A model generated the notes under the pieces. It did no database searches and had not been told where the DNA came from. It was given only the letters and a program-made list of their open reading frames with translations. Source: Pirellulales bacterium (GTDB lineage Bacteria > Planctomycetota > Planctomycetia > Pirellulales > JANQPP01). From it: a stretch of 64,000 bases of DNA. Position numbers and translations under genes: made by a program. The DNA lies in the NCBI GenBank assembly GCA_028289405.1, contig JANQPP010000141.1:17189-81188 (forward strand). Reading direction: 5' to 3'. Below, in pieces: positions 42,609 to 54,521 of this stretch (the first letter of the stretch is position 1; the number at the start of each line of letters is the position of its first letter).

Positions 42609-43973
42609 TCAGTGCTGATCTTCACTTCCCAGCAGGGACTGTTCCGCTTTGTCGGCTTGCCAGGCGATGGCGGTGAGGATGCGGCTCACGTCGAGCGCGG
42701 TCACGTCATCGTGAAGCAGGTTGCATTGCACGACGATCATTTCCTGTCCACCGTCCGTGGCGACGGCAAACGCGCCGTGGACCAGTTTGGAGTTGTACCG
42801 CAACAGCGCCATGGCGTTTTTGTCGGTGGCCGGACCGCAGAGCGAACTGATGCTCACGAGTTGGTTGCCCGCCTCATCGGTCTGGTCGAACCGCACGGAG
42901 ACAACCTGCTTCCGCAGCGGCCCCACGGCAAGCGTCAACCGCCAGGCATCGCCGCTCTCTTCCAAGGGATAACCCGCCGCCGTGGCGACTGAACGGACGA
43001 TGCTCTTGGGATCCGTGGGCGCAGCGGGCTGCCCCACGGGAGCCAGGGCGGAGAAGCCGGCCGCGCCCACTCCGCCCACGGCGGTCGCCGCCGCCTGCGC
43101 GGAAGGGGGCGTTCCCGCTGCACCGCCGGGAGACGTCATGGCTTCCCGCAGCATTTGCGGCATCATCATGCCGAAGCCAGCCCCCATCCCCATGCCGAGC
43201 GCGCTACTTCCCTCGCCGGACTGTTCGGCCAGCTTGGTCATGCTGTTGGCGGTTTGGAATTTCATGTATGCGTTCAGATCACCAAGAGCCCCCATCGCGC
43301 TGCGGGCATCGATCGCCTTTTGAACCTCTTCGGGAGGCGTGATGGAGTTGATGAACAGGTCGACCAGCTCCAGCCCATAATCCTGGAATTCCTGTTTCAG
43401 CTTGTCCTGCGTGGTTTGGGCGACTTCGTCATAGCGGCTGGGCAGGTCCAACAGGCTGATCTTCATCGTCCCCAACACATCGCTCAGCCGGCTCACGATC
43501 AGATCCCGCAGGTACGTCGTGACCTCGTCCGTCGTGACCTTGCCTTGGGAACCGACCAGCGTGTCCAGCAACACACCGGCATCGGCGACGCGGAAGGTGT
43601 ACTTGCCGAAGCTCCGCAGACGGACAACGCCGAAGTCGTTGTCCCGCAGCGTGATCGGTTGGCGAGTTCCCCACTTTTGGTCCAAAAAAACTTGCAGCCC
43701 GAAGAAATAGGCCTGGGCCTGGAAAGGGGAGCGTTCCCAGGGGATGGTCAGCAGCCGGGTAATCAGCGGCACGTTTAACGTGGTGAGCGTATGCCGCCCT
43801 GGTCCAAACCGGTCCTGTGCCTTTCCCGTTTTGAAAAAGATGGCTTCCTGATTTTCTTGGACGATGAGCTGCGCGCCGAGTTTGATGTCCGCGGAACCCT
43901 CGGCTGGGATGCGGTGGACCAACGACCGGTTGGTGTCGTCGAAATACTGAATGACTTCAAGTCTAAGTCCCAT
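42609..43973 (-). CDS. SPFH/YdjI-type protein with YbjN-like C-terminal domain
   Basis: 454 residues from the ATG at 43973; an in-frame GTG two codons earlier (43979) is equally close to GGGAG. No signal peptide. Residues 1-260 are the YdjI/virion-core-like SPFH domain: '[21 protein letters not shown]', '[10 protein letters not shown]', '[16 protein letters not shown]', '[30 protein letters not shown]'. A Gly/Met/Ala/Pro-rich linker (about 270-330) follows. The last 125 residues look like a YbjN or type III chaperone-like fold ('[10 protein letters not shown]', '[17 protein letters not shown]', '[16 protein letters not shown]'). Usual YdjI relatives end in a zinc ribbon instead. Probably a membrane-associated oligomer. 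Confidence 0.78.
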   Translation of the reverse strand: MGLRLEVIQYFDDTNRSLVHRIPAEGSADIKLGAQLIVQENQEAIFFKTGKAQDRFGPGRHTLTTLNVPLITRLLTIPWERSPFQAQAYFFGLQVFLDQKWGTRQPITLRDNDFGVVRLRSFGKYTFRVADAGVLLDTLVGSQGKVTTDEVTTYLRDLIVSRLSDVLGTMKISLLDLPSRYDEVAQTTQDKLKQEFQDYGLELVDLFINSITPPEEVQKAIDARSAMGALGDLNAYMKFQTANSMTKLAEQSGEGSSALGMGMGAGFGMMMPQMLREAMTSPGGAAGTPPSAQAAATAVGGVGAAGFSALAPVGQPAAPTDPKSIVRSVATAAGYPLEESGDAWRLTLAVGPLRKQVVSVRFDQTDEAGNQLVSISSLCGPATDKNAMALLRYNSKLVHGAFAVATDGGQEMIVVQCNLLHDDVTALDVSRILTAIAWQADKAEQSLLGSEDQH

Positions 43974-44191
43974 GTTCACTTATCTCCCTTACCGCTGGGC
44001 CTGGAAGGCTTTTCCAATGGACCTATTCGAAGAAATGGTACTGCTCTTGGCGAGGCCGGCAAAAACCACTACGATTCGCCGCCGCGCTAGGCGGAATTCA
44101 CGAGAAAACGGGGAAGCCTCGATAGCGAAGCCACCATCGGCCGAACCGAGAGGTTCCCCACAAGCTCTGTAAGATAAAAGGCAAGGCGACC

Positions 44192-44902
44192 GTGACGCAA
44201 CGACCTTGGAGCCGCCCCTGCCAATGGGGGACGCTGTTTTTCGTCATCATCGCGGTAGGCTGCGCGGAAACGCGGTGGACCGGCAAGCTGGCCTTTTGGG
44301 AGCGGTCGGCTCCCAAATATGGTGCGCACGGGCTGGGAATCCTCACGCAGAACGACCGTGTGGCCGCATTGCGGGAACTGGCGGAGGCGTCGGACGAGCA
44401 GTCCGCCGCAGCGCAACAGCAGATTTCCGTGAACATTGCCAGTAAATTCGGCAGCGAGAAAAAACCGCTGGTGCGCGTAGAGATGGTCCGCACGCTGGAG
44501 AATTATGACACTCCAACCGCCTCACAAACCCTGGCCCAAGCCTTGCGAGACGCGGACGCGGAAGTGCGTGCCGCGGCCTGCGAAGCCTGGAGGAAACGCG
44601 GAGGCGAGGAAGCGGCGCATTTGCTAGCCGAAGTTTTGGCCAGTGACACGGATGTGGATGTCCGCCTTGCCGCTGTCGAGGCTCTCGGGGAATTGGAGAG
44701 CAGTCACGTCGTTCCCGCCTTGGCCGTCGCTCTGGACGACCGTGATCCAGCACTGCAATACCGGGCGATGCAGGCGCTGGAGAATGTCACGGGCCAGGAT
44801 TTGGGTTACGACGTGGCCCAGTGGCGACAGTATGTGCAAGGAGGCGTGAATGTGACCGTCGATAGGCCCACGCTCGCGCAGCGGTTCTTTCCTTGGCTGT
44901 AG
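44192..44902 (+). CDS. HEAT-repeat lipoprotein
   Basis: 236 residues from a GTG with AAGGC upstream. The hydrophobic N-terminus ends in a lipobox 'IIAVGC' (Cys at residue 24). Three or more HEAT/PBS-lyase repeats follow: 'DAEVRAAACEAWRKRGGEEAAHLLAEVL', 'DVDVRLAAVEALGELESSHVVPALAVAL' and 'DPALQYRAMQALENVTG'. These act as protein-binding solenoids. It would be anchored outside the cytoplasmic membrane. It is divergent from the SPFH gene and followed by a weak terminator. Confidence 0.83.
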   Translation: MTQRPWSRPCQWGTLFFVIIAVGCAETRWTGKLAFWERSAPKYGAHGLGILTQNDRVAALRELAEASDEQSAAAQQQISVNIASKFGSEKKPLVRVEMVRTLENYDTPTASQTLAQALRDADAEVRAAACEAWRKRGGEEAAHLLAEVLASDTDVDVRLAAVEALGELESSHVVPALAVALDDRDPALQYRAMQALENVTGQDLGYDVAQWRQYVQGGVNVTVDRPTLAQRFFPWL

Positions 44903-44930
44903 TTCGATGAAGTAAAGCAGGCATGGAACC

Positions 44931-44955
44931 AGGGTGTATTCACCCTCTCTTTATT
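44931..44955 (+). terminator. Probable terminator of the HEAT-repeat gene
   Basis: AGGGTG-TATT-CACCCT forms a 6-bp stem with a tetraloop, followed by CTCTTTATT. It lies 28 bp after the stop codon. Confidence 0.6.
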
Positions 44956-44999
44956 CGTGGGCGAAGCCTTCGTGAAGATTCCAGAAGTGTCGCGACGCT

Positions 45000-45596
45000 T
45001 TACTTGACGAGTTCTCCCGAGATGATCCGCAAGGCACGAGCCATCATGCCCGCGGGCATCGTCGCCCAGTCTTTTTTGGATTCCAACACCTGCCGGCATT
45101 CCAGAGGAAGATGCAGGAACGTGGCACGAGTCCCGTAGCCGCGCTCGGAGATGAGCAGGTGCGTCCAATAGAGGACAGCGTTGCACAGAAATGTGCCGGC
45201 ATGATAGGAGACCTGCGCTGGAATTCCTGCTTCTCGCAGGAGCCCGGCCCATTGCGCCAAGGGAAGCTGACTGCGAAAAGCTTCCGGCCCGTCTGGTACA
45301 AGTAGGCCGTACGCATCCGGAAGGGCGTCGCGCGGACCGCGTACGTTGACCGCCAAGGCTTCCAGGTGGAGCCGGACCTGCCCCGTCGCCTGCCCCAAGT
45401 GGAGGACCACGTCGTACTCCTGCTCCAGATCTTTCGACAACGCCGCGTAGGTCGCATCGAAATCGACGGGATATTTCCGCGTGGTGATGCGGGGTTCCTG
45501 GGGCAGTTCCCGCGTAAACTCCAATAGGGCCAGCCAACTGGAATTTTCCTGCCAGCCGTCAAACGGTTCAAACGCGGTCAGCAATACCTTGGTCAT
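45000..45596 (-). CDS. Pyroglutamyl-peptidase I family (C15) cysteine peptidase
   Basis: 198 residues, similar to Pcp. The opening 'VLLTAFEPFDGWQENSSW' matches the conserved start. The catalytic triad is present: Glu79 ('LHLEALAVN'), Cys138 ('GTFLCNAVLY') and His162 ('FLHLPLE'). It would remove N-terminal pyroglutamate from peptides in the cytoplasm; other planctomycete members may act on different substrates, as the sequence departs from classical Pcp around the substrate loop. No operon partner is evident; its stop faces that of the HEAT gene. Confidence 0.86.
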   Translation of the reverse strand: MTKVLLTAFEPFDGWQENSSWLALLEFTRELPQEPRITTRKYPVDFDATYAALSKDLEQEYDVVLHLGQATGQVRLHLEALAVNVRGPRDALPDAYGLLVPDGPEAFRSQLPLAQWAGLLREAGIPAQVSYHAGTFLCNAVLYWTHLLISERGYGTRATFLHLPLECRQVLESKKDWATMPAGMMARALRIISGELVK

Positions 45597-45762
45597 GGTA
45601 CTATGGCGGCGATCGACGGCAGGAACGGTAGAAACTCATATTGACGAAAACGTGCGGTGCCAATTTGGCTCTGGACATTTTCAGCAACGGTATTTCGCGA
45701 ATTCGAGCTGCCTCTGGTAGCAGCTTGAATTCAACATGACTCGAGGCCGTACCGTTTGCCGG

Positions 45763-46200
45763 TCAAAACGTCGTCTTTTGGGCCAAACGGATTCCACGCA
45801 TCATTTTGTGGCATTTGATGCATTTCATCGTGAGCGACAGGTATTCTAGCGTCGCGTCCTCCAGATCATGATTGCGGCCCGCTTTGGTCAGGTCGTCGGC
45901 GATGCGGCGGAATTCGTCGCTCTGTTGCTGATAAGCCTCGGTCTGTAGCACGTTCCAGCTTTCTTCCATGGTCAGCAGGTTGACGGCCTGCGCATTCTTC
46001 ACGATGGCGTCGTAGTCTTCGTTGACCAGGCCCTCCAAAACGCCTTGGGTGTGGAGCAACTTACGCTGCATAAATTTGCGGAATTGGTGCGAACTATTCG
46101 GCCTGACCCGCGGTTGCTCATCTTGACCCGAATACCCGCTTCCCGCCCAACCAGCCGCGAACAGGGTTGCCACGACCAATACTCCAATCAACTTACGCAT
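45763..46200 (-). CDS. Exported cytochrome c'-like protein
   Basis: 145 residues. The signal peptide is 'GVLVVATLFAAGWAGSGYS'. A four-helix pattern ends in a single haem c motif CIKCH (Cys127, Cys130, His131) near the C-terminus, as in cytochrome c'. Class II cytochromes bind haem five-coordinate and sense or detoxify NO/CO in some bacteria; others transfer electrons. The role here is not known. Transcribed in the same direction as the PPK2 gene upstream and another haem protein beyond that. Confidence 0.8.
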   Translation of the reverse strand: MRKLIGVLVVATLFAAGWAGSGYSGQDEQPRVRPNSSHQFRKFMQRKLLHTQGVLEGLVNEDYDAIVKNAQAVNLLTMEESWNVLQTEAYQQQSDEFRRIADDLTKAGRNHDLEDATLEYLSLTMKCIKCHKMMRGIRLAQKTTF

Positions 46201-46302
46201 GGTTGAAATCCTTTATCAAGTACCGCCTGCCTACCAATCACGATGGACTATCCACATTATAATCTAGCTCGTCAGGCAACCGGAGCGATACCCGACAGGC
46301 TG

Positions 46303-47085
46303 TCAGGGAGCAATCAGGCCGCTGGTCAGATAGCTCTCGTCGTAGGTGAAGACGATTTGCGGGTCCGAGATCAGTAGGGATTCGTCTTTATCCTCGTAAT
46401 CGAGGCGAAACAGCAAATCCTTGATGAGATGGATGCGGCCCGTTTTTTTATGGTCGTAGCGAACGACCGTCCATGGCGCCAGCGGCTGGTGGGTACGGGC
46501 GAGCATCACGTTCCGGGCATGGCTGTAACCGTCCCAATATTCCTGGGCAGCCTCGTCGATCGGGCTAATCTTCCATTGCTTGAGCGGATCTTGCCGGCGG
46601 CCGTCGAGGCGTTGCCGCTGCTCTTCCCGTGTGATGTCCAGGTAATATTTCATGAGGCGAATCCCGGAGCGGACCAGCATCTGCTCGAAATCGGGAACGG
46701 TCTCCAGAAAGCGGTCGTATTCCTCGTCAGTGCAGAACCCCATCACCCGCTCCACGCCCGCCCGGTTGTACCAACTCCGGTTGAAGAACACCATTTCTTG
46801 GGCCGCCGGCAGATAGGGCGCGAAACGCTGGAAGTACCACATGCTCCGCTCGCGTTCAGACGGTTTGCCCAACGCAACGACGCGGGTTTCCCGAGGGCTG
46901 AGATGCTCGATGATGCGTTTGATCGTGCCATCCTTGCCCGCTGCGTCCCGCCCTTCGAGGATCACGAGAATCTTGTCGTTCGTGCGGATGATCTGCCGCT
47001 GCAATTTAACCAGTTCGATTTGCAACAGCCGTAGCGTCGTCTTGTAATCGGAAGGCTGGGTGTCCCGGACTTTTTGTTTGTTCAT
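46303..47085 (-). CDS. ppk2: Polyphosphate kinase 2 (PPK2)
   Basis: 260 residues from the Met at 47085, where family likeness begins. An ATG at 47124 abuts the T-run of an upstream terminator, and the GTG at 47208 lies in front of it, so those starts are less likely. Walker A 'GRDAAGKDG' (about residue 34), then 'PSERERSMWYFQRFAPYLPAA' and the Walker B block 'FFNRSWYNRAGVERVMGF' follow, and the lid 'DPLKQWKISPID'. The Asp usually leading the RSWYNR block is Asn here. The enzyme transfers phosphate between polyphosphate and nucleotides. It lies between two small cytochrome genes on the same strand. Confidence 0.93.
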   Translation of the reverse strand: MNKQKVRDTQPSDYKTTLRLLQIELVKLQRQIIRTNDKILVILEGRDAAGKDGTIKRIIEHLSPRETRVVALGKPSERERSMWYFQRFAPYLPAAQEMVFFNRSWYNRAGVERVMGFCTDEEYDRFLETVPDFEQMLVRSGIRLMKYYLDITREEQRQRLDGRRQDPLKQWKISPIDEAAQEYWDGYSHARNVMLARTHQPLAPWTVVRYDHKKTGRIHLIKDLLFRLDYEDKDESLLISDPQIVFTYDESYLTSGLIAP

Positions 47086-47125
47086 GGCACGCGCTGGCCT
47101 TTTTTGATTGTGCGAAAGTTCCATC

Positions 47126-47163
47126 GAAAAAGGGATCTCCCGGAATGCCTCCGAGAGATCCCT
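47126..47163 (-). terminator. Rho-independent terminator before ppk2
   Basis: On the minus strand AGGGATCTC and GAGATCCCT form a perfect 9-bp stem with a 15-nt loop, followed by TTTTT. It ends the transcript of the cytochrome gene at 47213-47689 and so separates it from ppk2. Confidence 0.85.
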
Positions 47164-47212
47164 GAAGATGTCAGGCTTCACGTTCGACTGGAACGTGAGG
47201 ACTTTCACGGCA

Positions 47213-47689
47213 TCATTTGTCTTCCGGCTTTTTCAAATCCTTGGGCCGCACGAGTCCGGGCAGCTTGCCTTCCTCCATCAGCTTCCCGAAGAGCGGGCTT
47301 TCCTTGTTGTCCGGATCGGAATGCATTTTCGCTGCCTTGTCGAAGGCTTCCTGGATCTCTTTTTTGACCGCTTCGGGCTCTTCCTTGCGGCGCTTCGTTT
47401 TGAAGTCATCCTTGTCCAGGAATTCGGCAAGCGCCTTGCCGTAGGTGTTGTGGTATTTTTTGGATTTACCCTTGATGTGGCAGACATTGCACTTGCCCGT
47501 CTCCTTGTTCTTGGCCGAGGCGAGCTTGGCGAACGCCTGTTCCGCCGGGTCTTCACTGTCCGGCTTGACGTACCGCTCTTCGAATTCCTTCCAAAACGTC
47601 ATAATAGCGTGCGCCGAATGGGCCTGAACGCCGAACACCACCGCGAAAGCCAATCCACCGCACATACACAACCGTTGCACATTTGTCAT
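47213..47689 (-). CDS. Exported small c-type cytochrome-like protein
   Basis: 158 residues. GGGAG is 9 bp upstream of the ATG at 47689, whereas the Met at 47698 would have it only 1 bp away. The signal peptide is 'LAFAVVFGVQAHSAHA'. One haem c motif CNVCH (Cys67, Cys70, His71) lies in 'ETGKCNVCHIKGKSKKYHN'. The C-terminal half is very rich in Lys and Glu. It does not match a named cytochrome family that I recognise. Its own terminator follows the stop. Confidence 0.78.
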   Translation of the reverse strand: MTNVQRLCMCGGLAFAVVFGVQAHSAHAIMTFWKEFEERYVKPDSEDPAEQAFAKLASAKNKETGKCNVCHIKGKSKKYHNTYGKALAEFLDKDDFKTKRRKEEPEAVKKEIQEAFDKAAKMHSDPDNKESPLFGKLMEEGKLPGLVRPKDLKKPEDK

Positions 47690-47962
47690 GCTAAACATTC
47701 TCCCAAGAAATCGCGAAACAATTTGATCAGTCTTGCTCGGCGTACGGGAAGGACGCTCGTGCCGAGCAGGCAAATACTCGCATGGACGGAGTATTCCTCA
47801 CAGGAGGGCATATGATATCCAGTTAACCCCGCCCAACGGGCCATGTCAACGCGCGAACGCGCATGGATTGGCGGTGATCTGGGCTCCGCTCTATAATGAG
47901 CCTGTTTTTCCGAAAGAAAGTCCGTCTGACGCATGCCCAGCAGCGGCAATACGCAGTAAGGG

Positions 47963-50422
47963 ATGACCGTGGCCGATCTGGCGCAGGCTTTGAGGACATT
48001 TGGACTTGCCGCATTTCGGCCCGGGCAGGAAGAGGTCATACAGAGCGTGCTGGCTGGCCGGGACTGCCTGTGCGTGATGCCCACCGGCGGCGGAAAAAGC
48101 CTCTGCTATCAGCTCCCCGCCACGCTCCTGCCGGGCGTGACTGTGGTCGTTTCCCCGCTCATCTCCTTGATGAAGGATCAGGTGGACACGCTCACGGCCA
48201 TGGGCGTCAGCGCGGCCTACATCAACAGCACATTGTCTCTGGAGGAGCAATCCGACCGGTTACAGCGGCTAGCGGCGGGGGAATTCCGCCTGATATATAT
48301 CGTCCCCGAACGGTTTCGCAGCCCCCGCTTCTTGGAGGCGGCTCGGGCGGCTCGGCCCGTGTTGTTCGCCGTGGACGAGGCGCACTGCGTGAGCCAATGG
48401 GGACACGATTTCCGTCCAGACTATGCCCGCCTGGGCGCGTTTCGGGGCCGGCTGGGAAATCCCGCCACGATCGCCCTCACCGCCACCGCCACGACGGAAG
48501 TCCAACAAGATATTGTCGAGCTGTTGAGACTGCGGGAACCGAAGACGTTCATCACTGGATTCGCGCGCCCGAATCTGCGCCTCTCGGTGCAGCGGTCCTC
48601 CAGTCAAAAATCGAAGGAGCGGCTGCTACTCCAATTTCTGGAGAGCCACCCCGGTTCCGGGATCATTTATGCCTCCAGCCGCCGACGCTGCGAAACCGTG
48701 GCGGAGTTGCTGCAAACGCGGACTGGCCTGCGAGTCGGCGTCTATCATGCCGGCATCGAAGGGGAAGAGCGGAAACGCGTGCAGGAAATGTTCATGGCGA
48801 GTGAGCTGGATGTCATCACCGCCACCTCCGCCTTCGGCATGGGCATCGACAAATCGGACATCCGCTACGTCGTGCATTTCAATCTGCCGGGGAGTCTGGA
48901 GGCGTATTACCAGGAAGTGGGGCGTGCCGGTCGGGATGGCGAACCGGCGGAATGCCTGCTGCTGTACACGCCCAGCGACCGCAAGATCCTGGAATATTTC
49001 ATTGAAACCACGTATCCCGGTCCGGAAGTCGTGGCCGCTGTGTACGAGTTTCTGCGGTCTCAGCGGGAAGATCCGATCGAACTGACGCAACAGCAGATTG
49101 CCCAGCGGCTGGGGCTGCAAGTCGGGAGCGAAGCGGTCGGCGTTTGCGAACAGCTTCTGGAACTCAATGGCGTACTGCGGCGGCTCGATCCTTGCGAAAA
49201 TCTGGCTATCGTCCGCATTGATAGCGATTTGCCTTCCCTGGTCGATCTGCTTCCCCGGCAAGCCGCCGTGAAACGACGCGTGCTGAGGGCCATGGAAGAG
49301 GTCGTGGGCGGGCAGCGGCAGGAAGAGGTTTATTTTCAACGGCAGGAAGTGGCCGCCCGCGCCGGCGTGGAATTGTCGTCATTCCTGCGGGCACTCGTGG
49401 AACTGCGGGGCTTGCAGGCATTCGATTACGTGCCGCCGTTTCGGGGACGCGCCATCCATCTCCTAAAACCGGAGATCCCTTTCGAGGACCTACAACTCGA
49501 TTTTTCCTCCATGGAAAAACGGAAGGCCAACGAGTACGAAAAATTACAGCGGATGTTGAACTTCGCCGCTTCGGCCCGCTGCCGGCAACGGCAGATCCTG
49601 GAGTACTTTGGCGATCCGGCCGCCGAGGATTGCCGCAATTGCGACGCTTGTGGCAACGGTCCCCAGCCAAGCATGCCGCGATCCGCGCACGCCCACATCG
49701 ATCCCCGTGCCAGGGACGTGACGCTCAAAATCCTTAGCGGCGTCGCGAAGGCTTCCCGGGCCAAGGGGCGTCGTGGCTTCGGGGCACAGGCGGTGGCACA
49801 AATGCTCACGGGCTCGCAAGACAAAAAGATTCGCCGGGCCGGCTTGCAGCGGCTCTCCACGTTTGGACTGTTGGAAGGACTGCCTCAAGCGGAGGTCGTG
49901 AAACTGATCCATCAAATGGTGGATGTCAGTTTGTTGCAGCAGACCGAGATCGAGCGGTTCCGTCCGATTGTTCTGCTCACGGAGATGGGACATTCCGTAA
50001 TGCGCGGGGACGCGGACCTGCCTCCAGAGCTTCACGTCGCCCCCAGCCTGCTCGCCCGGCTAGATGACATACCAGCTCCGGCGATGCCGTCTCGGGCCGT
50101 GCCGCCCACCATGTGTCCTCCGGAAGCATCGAATGGGGAAAACACTTCCTCCGTACCCAATCGGGAGCATGTCCCTCCTTCGAGGCCTGAATTCGCCCCG
50201 GACGTTGCCTCATCACTGGAGGACCAGTCCCGTCTCGCGGAACACCCTACTTCTTATTGGACGTGGCGGCTCGTGCAGGCAGGCTTCACCGAGGCGGAAT
50301 GCTGTCAGATTCGGGGAATCCGGGCCGAGGAGGTGCGGCGGCATCTCGAGGAGGCCCACCAGTATTCGAGTGGAGATTCTCCCGTTTTGCCGGAAGACTG
50401 GCTGATGCCTGACGAGGAATGA
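47963..50422 (+). CDS. recQ: ATP-dependent DNA helicase RecQ
   Basis: 819 residues, longer than E. coli RecQ (about 610) because of a C-terminal extension. 3'-5' helicase in recombinational repair. Motifs: Walker A 'PTGGGKSLCYQLPA' (about residue 41), 'VDEAHCVSQWGHDFRPDY' (about 139), 'TATAT', 'QEVGRAGRDGEPAECLLLY' and the RQC zinc site 'RCRQRQILEYFGD' to 'CRNCDAC' (about 540-560). The extension includes a winged helix-like part and ends in a helicase HTH-like module ('AGFTEAECCQIRGIRAEEVRRHL', about 775). No HRDC domain is apparent. Divergent from the cytochrome gene. Confidence 0.95.
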   Translation: MTVADLAQALRTFGLAAFRPGQEEVIQSVLAGRDCLCVMPTGGGKSLCYQLPATLLPGVTVVVSPLISLMKDQVDTLTAMGVSAAYINSTLSLEEQSDRLQRLAAGEFRLIYIVPERFRSPRFLEAARAARPVLFAVDEAHCVSQWGHDFRPDYARLGAFRGRLGNPATIALTATATTEVQQDIVELLRLREPKTFITGFARPNLRLSVQRSSSQKSKERLLLQFLESHPGSGIIYASSRRRCETVAELLQTRTGLRVGVYHAGIEGEERKRVQEMFMASELDVITATSAFGMGIDKSDIRYVVHFNLPGSLEAYYQEVGRAGRDGEPAECLLLYTPSDRKILEYFIETTYPGPEVVAAVYEFLRSQREDPIELTQQQIAQRLGLQVGSEAVGVCEQLLELNGVLRRLDPCENLAIVRIDSDLPSLVDLLPRQAAVKRRVLRAMEEVVGGQRQEEVYFQRQEVAARAGVELSSFLRALVELRGLQAFDYVPPFRGRAIHLLKPEIPFEDLQLDFSSMEKRKANEYEKLQRMLNFAASARCRQRQILEYFGDPAAEDCRNCDACGNGPQPSMPRSAHAHIDPRARDVTLKILSGVAKASRAKGRRGFGAQAVAQMLTGSQDKKIRRAGLQRLSTFGLLEGLPQAEVVKLIHQMVDVSLLQQTEIERFRPIVLLTEMGHSVMRGDADLPPELHVAPSLLARLDDIPAPAMPSRAVPPTMCPPEASNGENTSSVPNREHVPPSRPEFAPDVASSLEDQSRLAEHPTSYWTWRLVQAGFTEAECCQIRGIRAEEVRRHLEEAHQYSSGDSPVLPEDWLMPDEE

Positions 50423-50603
50423 TCTTCCGGCTGGACACGAAATCCGTTATCAGCGGCACATTCCTGCCAGGGGGATTTTGCGGCTCTGGAAATCGCGTGG
50501 CAGGGGAAAGCATCGAAAAAACGGGTTTCGTGGGCTAGAATACCGCAGACAGGACGTCGGCTGGAAAATGGCCGACAGCAACGGGATACATTGAAAGGTC
50601 GTC

Positions 50604-52628
<2,025 letters not shown>

Positions 52629-52728
52629 TGAGCGCTGCGGGGACATTTACCGCACGCGACACGTCGAATCACTGCCGAAAACCGCGACATTGATGTTAGA
52701 TTGCAATGGGTGTCAGGCTGCACGCCCT

Positions 52729-54222
52729 TCAAAAAAACGTATCAACCTGCGTGCGAAAGAGTACGCCGTCGTCACCTACGCGGATCTCGCTGCTGCTATT
52801 GTCCAGCGGACTGCCGTCGAGCACGGTGATATCCCAGGCGAAGCGCAAGCGTGGGGATTGCGTGGGAAACCAGTCGATCCCGACCCCGTATTCCTCGGCA
52901 GTTCCGAACGGGCCATCGATCTGTGAATACCTCACGTTCACGTCCAACGTGCGCGGGATCAGGAAATACCCCCCTTCCATGAAAAAACCGCGATCGAAGA
53001 TATTCTGGAACGGCCCCCCTGCCGCGTCCCTCAGGCTATTCAGCCAGCGAAAGTAAAACTCCGCATTGAAGCTGAAGCCGCGATACTTCACGGCGAAATC
53101 CACCGTATAGAGCCAGAGATCGAAATCGGTCACCGTGCGGCCCGGCTGCAGCGCCCCAAGGTCGGTGAGACGTGTGCCGTCGCTCAGCCGCACGAACGTG
53201 GATTCGGGCAACGGGCCGCCGTCTTCCGACTGCCTCGACTGCGATGCAAACGCCGCTGAATTTCCCACGCGAATCACCGGACGCGCGTGGTTTTCCCAAT
53301 CGGTGATTTGCTCGCCGAAATCACCCCAAGGGTCCCAATACGCCGTTCCGAGCACGGTCGGATCGAGATTCATTTCCAAGGGGGTCAAACCGTTGGACCT
53401 GAAGCCGTTGGCGAGCATCACTTCCGCGAAGAATTTCGAATCGAATTTCCGATTGAGCCAGACACCAATGCTGCGGTCAGGACGAAAAAAATCGGTCGCC
53501 ATCGGGCGGTCGGCCAGACGCGAGAAGGCGGAAGAAAGAATCCATTGCCGTGAAGCGGGCAGCCTTCGCATACCTAGCCCGGCTTGGACACCGGATGTCC
53601 CGCGGTAAGTCCACCAGTAGTCAAAGGCTTCGACGGTTTCGCGTTCATCGGTGTCGCCGTCCAATTGCAGGAAGTATTCCCACTGGGGCGAAAAGGCGAA
53701 ACCCATGAACAGTAGGCGGACACGCTCCAATTCGAAATGGTTCCGGTCACGGACGGCTCTCGTGACGCCGGCCCGGTCCGTCCAGGAGTCCACGTCCGAA
53801 GTGAAGCCGACATGTCGTATTTGCAGCCGCCCGCCCACCTTGAATTCGAACGGATGGCGGCGGGCATCCCGAGGTCGCAACACGAAACCTCCATCGTAGG
53901 TCACGAAGAAATCCGCCGCCGTTCCTGGATCTTCTTTTTCCGATGTGTCCCACGGTACCGCCAGGGAGGAGCTAGCCAGCCGAGGCGAAGCCTGAATCTT
54001 CTCCCCGAACTCGCCGGGGAGATGGGTGATCTCCGTCAAAGGGGAGACTCGCGGGAGCCGCACCGGAGAATCGACCGTGACAGGTCCCCCGTGCATAGGG
54101 GATGGATGGCCTGTCCCCGTGTCAGCCGACACATTGCCTGGATTTAGGAAGATCAGGCAAAATACCGCGAACGATGGCAACGCATAACGCTGGGGTACCA
54201 TCATCGCTTGTCGCATTACCAT
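52729..54222 (-). CDS. OprO/OprP-type (phosphate-selective) porin
   Basis: 497 residues with a signal peptide ('LPSFAVFCLIFLNPGNVSAD'). The start may be any of the Mets at 54222-54201, none with a good ribosome binding site. After a linker of about 90 residues the barrel begins with 'FFVTYDGGFVLRPRD' and 'FKVGGRLQIRHVGF', then 'FELERVRLLFMGFAFSPQWEYFLQLDGD' as in the OprP family. The chain ends in Phe, as outer-membrane barrels do for assembly. It would let anions or phosphate through the outer membrane. No pho-type regulator is adjacent. Confidence 0.88.
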   Translation of the reverse strand: MVMRQAMMVPQRYALPSFAVFCLIFLNPGNVSADTGTGHPSPMHGGPVTVDSPVRLPRVSPLTEITHLPGEFGEKIQASPRLASSSLAVPWDTSEKEDPGTAADFFVTYDGGFVLRPRDARRHPFEFKVGGRLQIRHVGFTSDVDSWTDRAGVTRAVRDRNHFELERVRLLFMGFAFSPQWEYFLQLDGDTDERETVEAFDYWWTYRGTSGVQAGLGMRRLPASRQWILSSAFSRLADRPMATDFFRPDRSIGVWLNRKFDSKFFAEVMLANGFRSNGLTPLEMNLDPTVLGTAYWDPWGDFGEQITDWENHARPVIRVGNSAAFASQSRQSEDGGPLPESTFVRLSDGTRLTDLGALQPGRTVTDFDLWLYTVDFAVKYRGFSFNAEFYFRWLNSLRDAAGGPFQNIFDRGFFMEGGYFLIPRTLDVNVRYSQIDGPFGTAEEYGVGIDWFPTQSPRLRFAWDITVLDGSPLDNSSSEIRVGDDGVLFRTQVDTFF

Positions 54223-54521
54223 TCTGCCAAACCGGACCAGCAGACCGCATTTCCATGCGCATTTCTCCTGATCATGAATATCGGAAAAATTGATGGAAAT
54301 CGCCCGTCAATCTGAGCAGAGAAATCGTCGTGCCCCTGGAGCCAAACAGCGGTAGGTCGGCATGCCCGCATGGCTCACGGACCAAGCAAAGAAGTGGGCT
54401 GCCAGCGTTCACGAGCTCCATGTGTTGGATCCCCGCAAATACGACGAATCGTGGCACCGCTCAGAGAAAGACCGTAAGATGAGCTCGTTCACCAAATCCG
54501 AAGAATTATCGTCGTTGAAAC

